From: Planctomonas psychrotolerans
GTDB lineage: Bacteria; Actinomycetota; Actinomycetes; Actinomycetales; Microbacteriaceae
Assembly: GCF_008642235.1 (NCBI RefSeq)
Contig: NZ_SJEV01000001.1
Coordinates: 2,746,400-2,810,399, forward strand
Direction of reading: 5' to 3'
DNA: 64,000 bases
In this document: one piece after another, positions 25,449 through 34,399 of the stretch
How the letters are laid out: each line of letters opens with the position of its first letter
Position numbering within the stretch: position 1 is the first letter of the stretch
Notes under the pieces: generated by a model
Databases searched by the model: none
The model's input: only the letters and a program-made list of their open reading frames with translations
Told to the model about the DNA's origin: nothing
Made by a program: the position numbers and the translations under genes

Positions 25449-27551
25449 GTGAGTGCACTCGCCACCCCTCTTCGCCCTGCTCGGAAAGCCGCCTCGCTCC
25501 TGGCGGTGAGCGCTCTTACCGCCGTCGCCCTCGTGGCGGGGGGTGTGCCCGGAGCCGCCGCCGCCGCACACACCGAAGTCCCCGTTCCCGGGGCGTATGC
25601 AAGCCAGTTGAACGTCGGCAGTGATGCGCGGGAGGCCGACCGCCCCCTCCTGCTGCCCACCTCGACCACGGAGCTCGCGTTTCGCATCCCGACCGACGGA
25701 CTGAATCTCGACGCGGTGTCCTACCGGCTTTCCGGGGCCGACTTCGAGGTCACCGGCGTGGTCGAACTGACCGCCGAGATTATCGAGATCCCTGTCCCTG
25801 CGGACTTCTTCGCCGTGTTCCCGGACCACAGCCCCATCGACGAGGGGGATGGTCGGCTGTACTACGACGTCACCCTCGAGGCGGCGGGACCGGCGGATGC
25901 CCCGAATCCCCCCGACGACGACCGCAGTGGCGATACCTTCCGCGCCGACCTCACCTATCAACGGCATGACGGCGGCACGTCGGCCCGAGCCTTCTTCGAC
26001 CTCTCCCGCACGCGTGTGGACTGGTATTCCGGCAGCGCGCTCCGCCGAGCGCCCGAGCGGATCCTGGTGCGAAGCGGGGACGCCATCACCCTCACCGCCG
26101 ACCGGGACTACTTCTGGGTCGTCGCCCATTCCTCGCCGTTCCCCGGACGGTGGACCATCGACAACGCGCTGAACGGCCTGCACGAGCTCGACACCGTCAT
26201 CTCGAACGACGGCAGGAGCCTCACCCTCACCCTGCCGTATCAGGATGGCGATCTCCGCTACGGCGACCAGGATCTCGTCGTCACCCGCCAGCAGGGCTTC
26301 GACGGCTTCGGCGACGTGGAGGACATGGTGATTCCCGTGCACGTGCTCGCTCCCTCCTCCGCCGCCGCGCCCGCGATCGGTGCCGCGTCCGGGGGCGACG
26401 GCTCGGCCACGGTGCACTGGCAGGCGCCCGACTCCGACGGAGGTGCGCCGATCGTCGGCTACCAGGTCCGGGTCTTCAGCTCCGGCGCCCTGGTTCGCAC
26501 CGTGACCGTCGACGGACGCGTCACCTCCGCCGTGATCGATGCGCTGGCGAACGGGACCGAGTACACCTTCGATGTCGCGGCCATCACCTCGGAGGGGATG
26601 GGTGCCGTGTCCCCGCGGTCGAATCCCGTGGTGCCGGGAAGCGCCGCAATCCGGGTGGATCGCCTCACCGGATCCGACCGCTTCGAGGTCTCGGCGACCA
26701 TCTCCCGCGAGGCCTACCCCGAGGGTGCACGGGTAGCGTACCTGACCACCGGACACGACTATCCCGATGCGCTGTCGGCGGGTGCCGCGGCGGCCAGGGA
26801 GGGTGGTCCGCTTCTTCTCAGCAGGAGCGCCGAGCTGCCCGCTTCGGTGCGGACCGAACTTCTCCGGCTGAACCCGGAACGGATCGTCGTTGTCGGCGGG
26901 CAGAACGCCATTGCGGAGTCGGTTCTCACCTCGCTGCGACGCCTCGTGCCGAACACGGTTCGGGTTGCCGGATCGGATCGCTTCGACACCTCCCGCGAGG
27001 TCGTGCGTTACGCGTTCGGGAACGCCGCCGTCGACGGCGTGTACGTGGCCACCGGCACGAATTTCCCCGACGCGCTGAGCGCGGGTGGGGCCGCCGGAGC
27101 TCACGGGGACCCGGTCCTCCTGCTCGACGGCCGCACATCCACCGTCGACGGGGCAACCCTCGACGTGCTCGGCGACCTCGGTATCGACTCCGTGCACATC
27201 GTCGGCGGACCGGTGTCGGTCAGTGCCGGGATCGAAGCGCAACTCGATCGCGACTTCGCCACCACGCGCTTGTCCGGCGCCGACCGTTTCGCGACCGCGT
27301 CCGCGGTGAACCGCGATGCGTTCACGTCCGCGCCGCGGGTGTTCCTCGCCACGGGCCACACGTTCCCCGACGCCCTCGCGGGCTCGGCCCTGGCCGGCCG
27401 TGCCGGGGCGCCGCTGTACGTCGTGCATACGGACTGCGTGCCGGCGGGTGTGCTGAGCGACCTCGCGGCCCTCCGCACGGAGCACGTGACGCTGCTCGGC
27501 GGCACGGATGCCCTCGCGCTTCCGGTCGAGGACCTCACGGTGTGCCGCTGA
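25449..27551 (+). CDS. Secreted surface protein: novel N-terminal region, fibronectin type III, three cell-wall-binding repeats (CWB2)
   Basis: 700-aa exported protein. A Sec signal peptide (about 1-40; Arg/Lys n-region, AVSALTAVALVAGG, Ala-rich cleavage site) precedes about 260 residues I cannot assign. That part is beta-rich, with STTELAFRIPTDGLNLDAVSYRLSGADFEVTG and a DDDRSGDTFRADLTY segment. Residues about 300-396 form one fibronectin III domain (ATVHWQAPDSDGGAPIVGYQV, NGTEYTFDVAAIT). The C-terminus has three CWB2 repeats, opening RLTGSDRFEVSATI (about 402), RVAGSDRFDTSREV (about 500) and RLSGADRFATASAV (about 605). Each has GHxFPDALS-like and IVVVGG motifs. CWB2 triplets anchor proteins to wall polymers. 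GTG start with GGAAGGATC 6 nt upstream. Confidence 0.9.
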   Translation: MSALATPLRPARKAASLLAVSALTAVALVAGGVPGAAAAAHTEVPVPGAYASQLNVGSDAREADRPLLLPTSTTELAFRIPTDGLNLDAVSYRLSGADFEVTGVVELTAEIIEIPVPADFFAVFPDHSPIDEGDGRLYYDVTLEAAGPADAPNPPDDDRSGDTFRADLTYQRHDGGTSARAFFDLSRTRVDWYSGSALRRAPERILVRSGDAITLTADRDYFWVVAHSSPFPGRWTIDNALNGLHELDTVISNDGRSLTLTLPYQDGDLRYGDQDLVVTRQQGFDGFGDVEDMVIPVHVLAPSSAAAPAIGAASGGDGSATVHWQAPDSDGGAPIVGYQVRVFSSGALVRTVTVDGRVTSAVIDALANGTEYTFDVAAITSEGMGAVSPRSNPVVPGSAAIRVDRLTGSDRFEVSATISREAYPEGARVAYLTTGHDYPDALSAGAAAAREGGPLLLSRSAELPASVRTELLRLNPERIVVVGGQNAIAESVLTSLRRLVPNTVRVAGSDRFDTSREVVRYAFGNAAVDGVYVATGTNFPDALSAGGAAGAHGDPVLLLDGRTSTVDGATLDVLGDLGIDSVHIVGGPVSVSAGIEAQLDRDFATTRLSGADRFATASAVNRDAFTSAPRVFLATGHTFPDALAGSALAGRAGAPLYVVHTDCVPAGVLSDLAALRTEHVTLLGGTDALALPVEDLTVCR

Positions 27552-27625
27552 CGGATGCGGAGCGGCGAGCGGGTTCTCGGCCGCACCGTTCCGGTTCCGA
27601 GTCCGGCCCCCGGGCATACTATGGG

Positions 27626-27642
27626 ACCGTTCCTCTAACGGT
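27626..27642. promoter_or_regulatory. Small inverted repeat at the start site of the bifunctional nuclease gene
   Basis: ACCGTT-CCTCT-AACGGT lies just after a TACTAT box (27617-27622), overlapping the predicted transcription start. It could be an operator or a small leader hairpin. Confidence 0.35.
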
Positions 27643-27672
27643 TCCTCTCAGTGTCGATCGGGGAGTTGCACC

Positions 27673-28173
27673 ATGGTTCAGGTTCGCGTCGTCGCCCTCG
27701 CCGTCGACTCTCGCGCGCAGCCGGTCGTGCTGCTGAAGCCCATCCTCGAGGAGCCCGGCATGGGCACGATGCTGCCCATCTGGATCGGCGCCCAGGAGGC
27801 CACCTCCATCTTCCTCGCCACCGAGGGTGCGCAGGCTCCGCGTCCGTTGTCGCATGACCTCATGAAGACCATGCTCGAGGCGTTGCACGCCGACGTGGAG
27901 AAGGTCGAGGTAACCCGCATCGAGGACGGCACCTTCTACGCGGAGATCACCCTGGCCACTGGCACCGGGCGGCTCGTCCTCGACTCCCGACCGTCGGACG
28001 CGATCGCTCTCGCCGCCCGGTACGACGCACCGATCTGGGTGAACGACGACCTTCTGCAGGAGGCGGGCGTACCGGATGCGACGGAGACCGAAGGCGTGGT
28101 GGACGAGGAGGCGAAGCTCGACGAGTTCAAGCGCTTCCTCGACGACGTGGAGCCGGAGGACTTCCAGGGCTGA
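27673..28173 (+). CDS. Bifunctional nuclease family protein (BFN / DUF151)
   Basis: 166-aa cytosolic protein of the DUF151 family. The core runs MVQVRVVALAVDSRAQPVVLLKP, LPIWIGAQEATSI, DLMKTMLEALHADVEKVEVTRIEDGTFYAEI and RPSDAIALAARYDAPIWVNDDLL, the family's best-conserved blocks. A UvrB/C-interaction-like acidic helix (EEAKLDEFKRFLDDVEPEDF) ends the protein. The name comes from a plant member with RNase and DNase activity; the bacterial role is not settled, and the gene is often near MerR-family regulators, which are absent here. ATG 27673 follows a GGGAG site. A pair of TTCGAC-family repeats begins 16 bp after the stop. Confidence 0.93.
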   Translation: MVQVRVVALAVDSRAQPVVLLKPILEEPGMGTMLPIWIGAQEATSIFLATEGAQAPRPLSHDLMKTMLEALHADVEKVEVTRIEDGTFYAEITLATGTGRLVLDSRPSDAIALAARYDAPIWVNDDLLQEAGVPDATETEGVVDEEAKLDEFKRFLDDVEPEDFQG

Positions 28174-28189
28174 GCGGCGGGTGTCGTGT

Positions 28190-28259
28190 CCCTTCGACAG
28201 GCTCAGGGACCGTGGGGGGACGGCGGGTGTCGTGTCCCTTCGACGGGCTCAGGGACCGT
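28190..28259. repeat. Two direct copies of the TTCGAC...CAGGGACC repeat
   Basis: Copies at 28190-28213 (CAGG variant) and 28236-28259 (CGGG variant) are in the same orientation with a period of 46 bp. The flanking GGCGGGTGTCGTGTC is duplicated with them. They lie between the nuclease gene and the 3' end of tRNA-Gly. Confidence 0.92.
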
Positions 28260-28282
28260 GGGGGAGGGGTCGTGGGGCTGGA

Positions 28283-28356
28283 TGGAGGGGATGACGGGAA
28301 TCGAACCCGCGTGATCAGTTTGGAAGACTGAGGCTCTACCATTGAGCTACATCCCC
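28283..28356 (-). tRNA. tRNA-Gly(TCC), CCA encoded
   Basis: Minus-strand cloverleaf: acceptor GGGGATG (from 28356) pairs with CATCCCC, anticodon loop CTTCCAA gives anticodon TCC, and the T-arm carries GGGTTCGATTCCC. The 3' CCA is encoded (28285-28283). A TAGGCT box at 28389-28394 on the minus strand is a possible -10. Confidence 0.96.
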
Positions 28357-28523
28357 GCAACCGGCGTCGCCGCCGATGTGCGCCCATAAGCCTAGTACAG
28401 CCGATCGCCGCGTCGAACCACGGCGACGAGGTGAACTCCGTTAGACTTGCCGAGGCCATTCGCCCGCACGTGAGCTTCCGCATGCGTTCGAGCGTTCAAA
28501 CCAGTCGGGTTGTTAGCGCAGTC

Positions 28524-28599
28524 CGGGGCGTAGCGTAGTGGCTAGCGCGTCCGCTTTGGGAGCGGAAGATCGCAGGTTCGAGTCCTGTCGCCCCGACCA
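28524..28599 (+). tRNA. tRNA-Pro(TGG), CCA encoded
   Basis: Acceptor CGGGGCG pairs with CGCCCCG; D-arm GCGTAGTGGCTAGCGC; anticodon loop TTTGGGA gives anticodon TGG; T-arm CAGGTTCGAGTCCTG. The CCA at 28597-28599 is encoded. TAGACT at 28442-28447 may be the -10 of the tRNA-tig unit. Confidence 0.96.
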
Positions 28600-28661
28600 C
28601 AACCCCCGCACAGACATGCGTCTCAGCCGAGGCGTGCACCGCGAACAGGAGATTCCCCCAC

Positions 28662-30104
28662 GTGAAGACCACGGTCGAACAGCTCAGCCCCACGCGAGTC
28701 AAGCTGGCCATCTCAGCCGCTCCCGAGGACCTGAAGCCGCACCTTGATCACGCCTACGGCCACATCGCCGAGCAGATCAACATCCCCGGTTTCCGCAAGG
28801 GCAAGGTCCCGCCCGCGATCATCGACCAGCGCGTCGGTCGCGAGGCGGTCATGGAGCACGCGGTCAACGAGGGCATGGACGTGTTCTACCGTGCCGCGGT
28901 CGAGGAGACCAAGATCCGCCCGCTCGGTCGCCCCGAGGCCGACGTGGCCGAGTGGCCGAGCAAGAAGGACTTCTCCGGCGACCTGCAACTCACCATCGAG
29001 GTCGACGTACGCCCCGAGATCGAGCTCCCCGACTACGAGGGCCTGAAGCTCGAGGTCGCGCCGATCGAGGTCTCCGACGAGGAAGTGCAGAAGGAGTTCG
29101 ACGACCTGCGCGCCCGCTTCGGCACGCTCATCACGGTCGACCGTCCCGCCGGCACGGATGACTTCGTGCAGATCGACCTGACCGCCACGGTCGACGGCGT
29201 CGAGGTCGACTCCGCGAAGGGCATCTCTTACCAGGTCGGCTCCGGTGACCTCATCGACGGCATCGACGAGGCGCTCGACGCCCTGAGCGCCGGCGAGACC
29301 ACGACCTTCGAGTCCACCCTCGTGGGTGGCGACAACGCCGGACAGAAGGCCGAGATCACCGTCGTGCTGGTCGCCGTCAAGGAGCGCGAGCTTCCGGATG
29401 CCGACGACGACTTCGCGCAGATGGCCAGCGAGTTCGACACGGTCGACGAGCTGCGCGAAGACCTCAAGTCCACCGTCGAGCGCTCCAAGGCGTTCGGTCA
29501 GGTCACCGAGGCCCGCGATCAGATCGTGGACAAGCTGCTCGAGGGTCTCGAGATCCCCGTTCCGGAGAAGCTCGTGCTCGACGAGGTGCACCGTCATCTG
29601 GAGAACGAGAGCCGGCTCGAGGACGAGGAGCACCGCGCCGAGGTCACCGAGGCCAGCGAGAAGGCGTTCCGCACGCAGCTGCTGCTCGACACCATCGCCG
29701 AGAAGGAGGAGGTGCGGGTGAGCCAGGACGAGCTGACCCAGTACCTCGTCCAGGGCGCGCAGCAGTACGGCATGCAGCCGCAGGAGTTCGTCGAGGTTCT
29801 GCAGCAGAACAACCAGATCCCGGCCATGGTCGGCGAGGTCGCCCGTAACAAGGCGCTGGCGATCGTGCTCGACCGGGCGAACGTCGTCGACACGAACGGC
29901 ACGGCCGTGGACGTCTCCGAGTTCACCAAGCCCGTCGTCACCGCTCCCGCCGACCAGTTCGACGAGGCAACGGCCGCGCAGGACGATGACGCAGTCGACG
30001 CCGACGAGTCCGCTGCGGACGATTCCGCCGCCGACGAGTCCGCTGCCGACGCGAGTGCGACGGACGACGCCGCAACCGACGACGAGGGCACGTCCACGTC
30101 CTAA
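28662..30104 (+). CDS. tig: Trigger factor (ribosome-associated chaperone and PPIase)
   Basis: 480-aa trigger factor. The N-terminal ribosome-binding domain (about 1-115) ends its signature loop with [11 protein letters not shown] (positions about 42-52), the GFRxGxxP motif that contacts L23. The FKBP-type PPIase domain spans about 150-245 ([37 protein letters not shown]). The helical C-terminal chaperone domain follows to about 425. The tail of about 50 residues is very acidic and Ala/Asp/Ser rich ([18 protein letters not shown]), typical of actinobacterial trigger factors. The GTG start is preceded by AGGAGA. tig sits directly before the clp genes, as in most actinobacteria, and a strong terminator follows. 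Confidence 0.97.
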   Translation: MKTTVEQLSPTRVKLAISAAPEDLKPHLDHAYGHIAEQINIPGFRKGKVPPAIIDQRVGREAVMEHAVNEGMDVFYRAAVEETKIRPLGRPEADVAEWPSKKDFSGDLQLTIEVDVRPEIELPDYEGLKLEVAPIEVSDEEVQKEFDDLRARFGTLITVDRPAGTDDFVQIDLTATVDGVEVDSAKGISYQVGSGDLIDGIDEALDALSAGETTTFESTLVGGDNAGQKAEITVVLVAVKERELPDADDDFAQMASEFDTVDELREDLKSTVERSKAFGQVTEARDQIVDKLLEGLEIPVPEKLVLDEVHRHLENESRLEDEEHRAEVTEASEKAFRTQLLLDTIAEKEEVRVSQDELTQYLVQGAQQYGMQPQEFVEVLQQNNQIPAMVGEVARNKALAIVLDRANVVDTNGTAVDVSEFTKPVVTAPADQFDEATAAQDDDAVDADESAADDSAADESAADASATDDAATDDEGTSTS

Positions 30105-30117
30105 GCACCACCACCTT

Positions 30118-30153
30118 CGACGGGTCCGGGATCGCATGATCCCGGACCCGTCG
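30118..30153 (+). terminator. Intrinsic terminator after tig
   Basis: Perfect 16-bp stem (CGACGGGTCCGGGATC and its complement) around a 4-nt loop GCAT, 14 bp after the tig stop. It is followed by TCGTTCG. Confidence 0.85.
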
Positions 30154-30169
30154 TCGTTCGCCCTCGTGT

Positions 30170-30220
30170 TCTTTGCCCACGGCGAACACGCCGATTCTCG
30201 CGAGTCGGCTCCGATAGATT
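30170..30220 (+). promoter_or_regulatory. clpP1 promoter with a ClgR-like box
   Basis: TCTTTGCCCACGGCGAAC (30170-30187) matches 17 of 18 positions of the ClgR consensus WNNWCGCYNANRGCGWWS as I recall it from Corynebacterium. It lies about 48 bp before the start expected from the -10 TAGATT (30215-30220), a typical activator position. Confidence 0.6.
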
Positions 30221-30256
30221 CATGAGCGAAGCAATAACTGAATGGAGCGCAAAACG

Positions 30257-30844
30257 ATGGCCGAACCCACACTGCTACCGGGTGTTTTTGACCGACTGCT
30301 GAAGGACCGCATCATCTGGCTGGGTTCGGAGGTTCGCGACGAGAACGCCAACGAGATCTGCGCGAAGATCCTGCTCCTCGCCGCGGAGGACTCCGAGAAG
30401 GACATCTACCTCTACATCAACTCGCCCGGTGGATCCATCACCGCCGGTATGGCGATCTACGACACGATGCAGTTCGTGCCGAACGACATCGTGACCGTCG
30501 GCATCGGCATGGCGGCCTCCATGGGCCAGCTGCTGCTCACCTCGGGCACCAAGGGCAAGCGGTACATCACCCCGAACGCGCGCGTGCTGCTGCACCAGCC
30601 GCACGGTGGCTTCGGCGGAACCGCATCCGACATCCAGACGCAGGCGCAGCTCATCCTCGACATGAAGCGTCGTCTCGCCGAGATCACGGCCGCTCAGACC
30701 GGCAAGTCCGTCGACCAGATCAACGAGGACGGCGACCGCGACCGGTGGTTCAGCGCCGAGGAAGCCCTCGAGTACGGCTTCGTCGACCACCTCCGTGCGT
30801 CGGCCACCGACGTCACCGGTGGCGGCGGAACCGAAGCCCAGTAG
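30257..30844 (+). CDS. clpP1: ATP-dependent Clp protease proteolytic subunit 1
   Basis: 195-aa serine peptidase subunit that forms the ClpP1 heptamer and degrades unfolded proteins handed over by ClpX or ClpC. Catalytic Ser88 is in [10 protein letters not shown] and His113 in LLHQPHGG; the Asp of the triad lies in the [11 protein letters not shown] segment. ATG 30257 is preferred: GGAGCG lies about 10 nt upstream and family members start MAEP. An in-frame ATG at 30242 would add five residues but lacks a ribosome site. The hydrophobic-pocket residues used for ClpX docking (IINSPGG-like [19 protein letters not shown]) are intact. clpP2 follows after 44 bp. Upstream ClgR-like box suggests stress activation. 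Confidence 0.95.
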   Translation: MAEPTLLPGVFDRLLKDRIIWLGSEVRDENANEICAKILLLAAEDSEKDIYLYINSPGGSITAGMAIYDTMQFVPNDIVTVGIGMAASMGQLLLTSGTKGKRYITPNARVLLHQPHGGFGGTASDIQTQAQLILDMKRRLAEITAAQTGKSVDQINEDGDRDRWFSAEEALEYGFVDHLRASATDVTGGGGTEAQ

Positions 30845-30888
30845 CGCCTCGAGCACAGCGACGTTCAGGAACAGGAATAGAAAGCGAC

Positions 30889-31590
30889 ATGATCACACCC
30901 AACTTCACCTCGGCCGGATCGGGCTTCTCCCCGGCGACCGCAGGCACCCCCGGAATCACCGCCACCTCCCCCTCGGACCGTTACATCCTGCCGAGCTTCG
31001 AGGAGCGCACGGCGTACGGGTACAAGCGCCAGGACCCGTACGCGAAGCTCTTCGAGGACCGCATCATCTTCCTCGGCGTGCAGGTGGATGACGCCTCCGC
31101 CGACGACGTGATGGCGCAGCTCCTCGTGCTCGAGAGCCAGGACCCCGACCGCGACATCGTCATGTACATCAACTCGCCCGGTGGATCCTTCACCGCCATG
31201 ACGGCGATCTACGACACGATGCAGTACATCCGCCCCCAGGTGCAGACGGTCTGCCTCGGTCAGGCCGCATCCGCGGCGGCCGTGCTGCTCGCCGGTGGCA
31301 CCCAGGGCAAGCGTCTCGCGCTGCCGAACGCCCGTATCCTCATTCACCAGCCCGCCATCGGTGGAGCCGGTCAGGGTCAGGCGTCGGACATCGAGATCCA
31401 GGCGGCCGAGATTCTGCGCATGCGCGAGTGGCTGGAGGAGACGCTGTCTCACCACTCCAACCGCAGTGTCGAGCAGGTCAACCGGGACATCGACCGCGAC
31501 AAGATCCTGAGCGCGAAGGAGGCCCTCGAGTACGGCCTCATCGACCAGGTGCTGAGTTCGCGGAAGAACCTGCCGACGCTCGTAAAGTAG
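30889..31590 (+). CDS. clpP2: ATP-dependent Clp protease proteolytic subunit 2
   Basis: 233-aa second ClpP paralogue, which in actinobacteria pairs with ClpP1 to form an active mixed tetradecamer. Catalytic Ser128 is in [11 protein letters not shown] and His153 in LIHQPAIGG, with the Asp in [11 protein letters not shown]. The N-terminal extension (about 1-38; [19 protein letters not shown]) is low complexity and likely a propeptide removed on maturation. ATG 30889 fits GGAATAG-AAAG context and a normal distance from clpP1. It is cotranscribed with clpP1 and followed by a strong terminator, so clpX has its own promoter. The two paralogues differ clearly, as expected for subfunctionalised subunits. 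Confidence 0.95.
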   Translation: MITPNFTSAGSGFSPATAGTPGITATSPSDRYILPSFEERTAYGYKRQDPYAKLFEDRIIFLGVQVDDASADDVMAQLLVLESQDPDRDIVMYINSPGGSFTAMTAIYDTMQYIRPQVQTVCLGQAASAAAVLLAGGTQGKRLALPNARILIHQPAIGGAGQGQASDIEIQAAEILRMREWLEETLSHHSNRSVEQVNRDIDRDKILSAKEALEYGLIDQVLSSRKNLPTLVK

Positions 31591-31615
31591 CGTTCGGCGC
31601 GGATGACATCCGCAG

Positions 31616-31646
31616 AAGGGGGTGGTCGGGTTCCGACCGCCCCCTT
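31616..31646 (+). terminator. Intrinsic terminator after clpP2
   Basis: 14-bp stem beginning AAGGGGGTGGTCGG, with one G-T pair, closes a 3-nt loop and is followed by TTTGTC. It lies 25 bp after the clpP2 stop. Confidence 0.85.
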
Positions 31647-31800
31647 TGTCTCGCTCGGCCGGAACCCGGCCTCGGAGCGGGAAGCACCGTGCGCCGTCCG
31701 TCCCCGTGCACCGCTCTCGTCGCGCGCCGTCACGGTGACGCGTATTGTCCGCCGTACGGGTTAGGCTCGGTGCACAGCGTTTGCGAGCGGAGGAGTTCGA

Positions 31801-33078
31801 ATGGCACGCATTGGCGAGAGCGCCGACCTTCTCAAGTGCTCGTTCTGCGGCAAGAGCCAGAAGCAGGTGCAGCAGCTGATCGCGGGCCCTGGCGTCTACA
31901 TCTGCGACGAATGCGTCGAGCTCTGCAACGAGATCATCGAGGAACGCCTCGCCGAGGCGACGGATGAGACCACCAGCGAATTCGACCTCCCGAAGCCCAA
32001 GGAGATCTACGGCTTCCTCGAGGAGTACGTGATCGGACAGGAAGCCGCGAAGCGCGCACTGTCGGTGGCCGTCTACAACCACTACAAGCGCATCCGGGCC
32101 CGCAGCACCATCACCTCGGCGGACACCCTCGGCGATGATGTCGAGATAGCCAAGTCGAACATCCTCCTCATCGGCCCCACCGGATGCGGCAAGACCTATC
32201 TGGCGCAGACGCTCGCCAAGCGGCTCAACGTGCCGTTCGCCGTCGCCGACGCCACCGCGCTCACCGAGGCGGGCTACGTCGGTGAAGACGTGGAGAACAT
32301 TCTCCTCAAGCTGATCCAGGCCGCGGACTACGACGTCAAGCGCGCCGAGACCGGCATCATCTACATCGACGAGGTCGACAAGATCGCCCGCAAGGCCGAG
32401 AATCCGTCGATCACGCGCGATGTCTCCGGCGAGGGTGTGCAGCAGGCGCTTCTCAAGATCATCGAGGGCACCGTCGCGTCGGTTCCGCCGCAGGGCGGCC
32501 GCAAGCATCCGCATCAGGAGTTCATCCAGGTCGATACCACGAACGTGCTCTTCATCGTGGCCGGCGCCTTCGCGGGTCTCGAAGACATCATCAGTCAGCG
32601 CGCGGGCAAGCGCGGCATCGGGTTCGGTGCACCGCTGCACAGCAAGGGCGACGAGGTCAACCTGTTCGGCGAGGTCCTCCCCGAGGACCTGCACAAGTTC
32701 GGGCTGATCCCCGAGTTCATCGGGCGTCTTCCCGTGGTGACGACGGTGACGCCGCTCGACGCGGTGGCGCTCATGGACATCCTCACCAAGCCGCGCAACG
32801 CCCTCGTGCGGCAGTACCAGAAGATGTTCGAGATCGACGGCGTCGAGCTCGACTTCGATCAGGGCGCGCTCGAGGCGATCGCCGATCTCGCCGTGGTGCG
32901 CCAGACCGGTGCCCGGGGCCTTCGCGCCATCATGGAGGAGGTGCTCGGACCGATCATGTTCGACATCCCGTCCGACACCGAGGTGGGTCGGGTCATCGTC
33001 ACCCGCGCCGCGGTGCTGGAGAACGCCGCGCCCACAATTGTTCCGCGCAAGCCGATGCGCGCGGAGAAGTCCGCCTGA
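31801..33078 (+). CDS. clpX: Clp protease ATP-binding unfoldase subunit ClpX
   Basis: 425-aa AAA+ unfoldase that recognises, unfolds and translocates substrates into ClpP1P2. The N-terminal C4 zinc domain has Cys13, Cys16, Cys35 and Cys38. Walker A GPTGCGKT is at residues 125-132, Walker B is [10 protein letters not shown], and the GYVG pore loop is in [11 protein letters not shown]. The IGF-type ClpP-docking loop reads KRGIGFGAP. Sensor 2 is in [18 protein letters not shown] is 7 nt before ATG 31801, and a TAGGCT box at 31762-31767 gives a leader of about 28 nt. A 15-bp stem-loop follows the stop. Separate promoter but same cluster as clpP1P2. Confidence 0.97.
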   Translation: MARIGESADLLKCSFCGKSQKQVQQLIAGPGVYICDECVELCNEIIEERLAEATDETTSEFDLPKPKEIYGFLEEYVIGQEAAKRALSVAVYNHYKRIRARSTITSADTLGDDVEIAKSNILLIGPTGCGKTYLAQTLAKRLNVPFAVADATALTEAGYVGEDVENILLKLIQAADYDVKRAETGIIYIDEVDKIARKAENPSITRDVSGEGVQQALLKIIEGTVASVPPQGGRKHPHQEFIQVDTTNVLFIVAGAFAGLEDIISQRAGKRGIGFGAPLHSKGDEVNLFGEVLPEDLHKFGLIPEFIGRLPVVTTVTPLDAVALMDILTKPRNALVRQYQKMFEIDGVELDFDQGALEAIADLAVVRQTGARGLRAIMEEVLGPIMFDIPSDTEVGRVIVTRAAVLENAAPTIVPRKPMRAEKSA

Positions 33079-33102
33079 GCAATCCTCAGCGGTTCCGCTG
33101 GC

Positions 33103-33141
33103 CCCGCTTCCGGCCCGGGAGCGACTCGGGCCGGAAGCGGG
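33103..33141 (+). terminator. Perfect 15-bp stem-loop after clpX
   Basis: CCCGCTTCCGGCCCG (33103-33117) and its exact complement (33127-33141) around a 9-nt loop, 25 bp downstream of the clpX stop. Confidence 0.75.
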
Positions 33142-33216
33142 AGTAGTGGGGCCGCACCTCGTCTGGCGCGGGAACGGTTTCCACCGTAGAGCGGTCGTGT
33201 TTCCCCGCACAGGGGC

Positions 33217-33244
33217 TTGACCTGCGGTCGGTATTCGGCAGACT
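33217..33244 (+). promoter_or_regulatory. Leaderless promoter of the class V aminotransferase gene
   Basis: -35 TTGACC (33217-33222), 16-bp spacer, -10 CAGACT (33239-33244), then 6 nt to ATG 33251. Confidence 0.55.
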
Positions 33245-33250
33245 CGGAAC

Positions 33251-34369
33251 ATGGAGCAGAACCGTCTTGCGGCGGGAGGGCCCGCCGTACAGGACGACGC
33301 AGGACACGACGGTGCTCCGGATCCCATCGCGCTGCTGGTTGCGGAGTTCGAGTCCGATGTCGTCTACCTGAATACGGCCTCGCTCGGTCTGCCGCCGCGG
33401 CGCACGGTGGACGCGGTTCGGTCGGCGCTCGACGACTGGCGACGCGGAATCTCGAATCCCGTCGACTTCGATGCGCCGCTGGCTGCCGCCCGGGCCGACT
33501 ACGGGTCGCTGGTGGGGATGCCGCCCGAGTCGATCGCGGTGGGGAGCCAGGTCTCGGTGTTCGCGGGGCTCGTGGCCGCGAATCTCCCGGACGGGAGCGA
33601 GGTGCTCACGGCGGAGGGCGACTTCACGAGCATCCTCTTCCCGTTCCACGCCCAGGCCCGGCGAGGCGTGGTGGTGCGCGAGGTGCCGCTGGAGGACATC
33701 GCCGACGCGGTGACGCCCGCCACCACGGTGGTGTCGGTGTCCTCGGTGCAGTCGAGCAACGGACGAATGGTGGATCTGGATGCGCTCGAGGCCGCCTGTG
33801 CGGTCACCGGCACCCGGGTACTCCTCGACACGACGCAGTCCACCGGCTGGTTACCGATCGACGCGGGCCGGTTCGCCTACACCGTCGGCGGCGGCTACAA
33901 GTGGCTGCTCTCGCCGCGGGGCACCGCGTTCTTCACCGTGCAGGACTCCCTGCTGGACGACCTCATCCCGCACAACGCCAACTGGTACGCGGGGGAGCAC
34001 CCGTGGTCGAGCATCTACGGGACGCCCCTCCGACTCGCGGCGGATGCTCGTCGGCTGGACGTCTCACCGGCATGGCACTCCTGGGTCGGGGCCGCCCCGT
34101 CGATGGCGATGCTGCAAACAGTGGGCACGGACCGGCTGCATCGCCACGCGGTGGGACTGTCCGACCGCTTTTGCGCGGCCGTCGGGATCCCCGCTACCGG
34201 CTCGGCGATCGTGAGTCTCGGTGTTGCGGACACCGCCGTTCCCGCGATCCTCGAGGCGCGGATCTCGGCGGCCATGCGCGCGGGGCGCCTCCGGCTCGCG
34301 TTCCACGTCTCCACGAGCGAGGAGGACGTGGACATCGCGGCCGAGACGCTCCGCCCGCACCTGGTGTGA
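33251..34369 (+). CDS. Aminotransferase class V-fold PLP protein
   Basis: 372-aa fold-type I PLP enzyme. The likely PLP Lys217 is in VGGGYKWLLSPRGT; LLDTTQSTGWLPID carries the cofactor-stacking Asp/Gln strand, and VSSVQSSNGRMVDL matches the SxxxG motif of isopenicillin N epimerase / cysteine desulfurase-like proteins. No conserved Cys loop for a desulfurase is evident, so an aminotransferase or lyase role on an amino acid is more likely. The first 22 residues are not part of the fold. Leaderless start from a good promoter. It converges with the M3 peptidase gene, with 30 bp between stops. Substrate unknown. Confidence 0.88.
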   Translation: MEQNRLAAGGPAVQDDAGHDGAPDPIALLVAEFESDVVYLNTASLGLPPRRTVDAVRSALDDWRRGISNPVDFDAPLAAARADYGSLVGMPPESIAVGSQVSVFAGLVAANLPDGSEVLTAEGDFTSILFPFHAQARRGVVVREVPLEDIADAVTPATTVVSVSSVQSSNGRMVDLDALEAACAVTGTRVLLDTTQSTGWLPIDAGRFAYTVGGGYKWLLSPRGTAFFTVQDSLLDDLIPHNANWYAGEHPWSSIYGTPLRLAADARRLDVSPAWHSWVGAAPSMAMLQTVGTDRLHRHAVGLSDRFCAAVGIPATGSAIVSLGVADTAVPAILEARISAAMRAGRLRLAFHVSTSEEDVDIAAETLRPHLV

Positions 34370-34399
34370 CCGCCCGAGGCCCGGAGCGGAGCCCCGCGG

